NCBI GenBank assembly: GCA_029261375.1
Contig: JAJDBL010000410.1
Span: 1 to 5,415, forward strand
DNA from: Nitrospirales bacterium
GTDB lineage: Bacteria; Nitrospirota; Nitrospiria; Nitrospirales; UBA2166
Direction: 5' to 3'
DNA: 5,415 nt
The number at the start of each line of letters is the position of its first letter. The stretch's first letter is position 1. The notes beneath the pieces are model-generated. The model did not search any database, was not told the DNA's origin, and saw nothing but the letters and a program-made list of their open reading frames with translations. A program made the translations under genes and the position numbers. Positions 5,096 through 5,415 of the stretch are shown piece after piece.

Positions 5096-5415
5096 CTACA
5101 CTCTCCAGTAATACATCGGAACTGGCTCACCAGGAATCTCAAAGCCTGTCGTATATCCAGTCTTGTCGGCAGGCCAGCTGTCGGGAATCGGTTTGCATGT
5201 GCTCGACACAATTCGTGTGCCGGGTGTCATCCGTTCACGAAGTATCGGCAGCAATCTGGCAAGCGTTTCCGGCAATAGAAAGAGAATCACGACAGTTGCG
5301 TCTTGAATGCGTATGCGGTCAAGATCTTCGATCTTTCTAAAATCTCCCTCAACGAATCGCACCAACTGGTGAACCCCAGCCTTGAAGGCTTTTACCTTTG
5401 CCTTCGCTACTAAGG
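5096..5415 (-). CDS. SAM-dependent class I methyltransferase, C-terminal part (5' end outside window)
   Basis: The minus-strand frame is open from the right edge to a TAG at 5098-5096, giving 105 residues; the TTG at 5365-5363 is internal. The visible part is the second half of a Rossmann-fold methyltransferase. VAKAKVKAFKAGVHQLVRF is the helix and strand before motif II, EGDF is the acidic loop that usually contacts the SAM adenine, DATVVILFLLPE is the motif IV strand, and LRERMTPGTRIVSS is the helix-strand pair of motif VI. It ends in a beta-hairpin, PVPMYYWRV. The SAM-binding glycine loop lies outside the window. The small size and the LLPE motif recall short bacterial methyltransferases of unknown substrate; no substrate can be assigned. 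It converges on lpxC and has its own terminator at 4911-4947. Confidence 0.78.
   Translation of the reverse strand, partial: LVAKAKVKAFKAGVHQLVRFVEGDFRKIEDLDRIRIQDATVVILFLLPETLARLLPILRERMTPGTRIVSSTCKPIPDSWPADKTGYTTGFEIPGEPVPMYYWRV

Noticed and set aside
4916..5340. Plus-strand open frames after lpxC
   Set aside because: They run antisense to the methyltransferase or through the terminator, and their composition does not look like a protein domain.

Overview
The window looks like a chromosomal segment from a Gram-negative bacterium, because it carries LpxC, the committed enzyme of lipid A synthesis. A NtrY-like sensor kinase lying in the same neighbourhood as a receiver-LpxC fusion suggests Nitrospira or a relative (phylum Nitrospirota). 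That placement is inference from gene content and memory of the group; no search was run.

Layout on the + strand: (1) 1-897, the C-terminal 298 codons of a membrane sensor histidine kinase, cut at the left edge. (2) 974-1327, a small unrecognised protein with a textbook Shine-Dalgarno. (3) 1324-1885, not empty intergenic DNA but a decayed second copy of the kinase core, recognisable by alignment to the intact copy. (4) 1946-2674, rsmE, a 16S rRNA m3U methyltransferase. (5) 2769-3539, a membrane-anchored metzincin-like zinc protease. (6) about 3539-3638, the decayed tail of the kinase copy, including a 40-bp repeat of the intact kinase's 3' end. (7) 3635-4900, a response-regulator receiver domain fused to a complete LpxC. 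On the - strand, 5096-5415 is the C-terminal part of a SAM-dependent methyltransferase, cut at the right edge, with its likely intrinsic terminator at 4911-4947.

The most interesting points are the receiver-LpxC fusion and the history of the locus. The fusion implies that a sensor kinase could control lipopolysaccharide synthesis by phosphorylating the enzyme itself instead of a transcription factor. The kinase-tail relic in front of the fusion ends in a TGA that overlaps the ATG of the fusion gene (ATGA). This suggests that kinase and regulator-enzyme were once adjacent and translationally coupled. The kinase was then duplicated, and one copy decayed and was split by the rsmE-protease pair. 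The intact kinase now sits about 2.7 kb upstream of its presumed partner.

No tRNA, rRNA, CRISPR array, transposase or integrase was seen.
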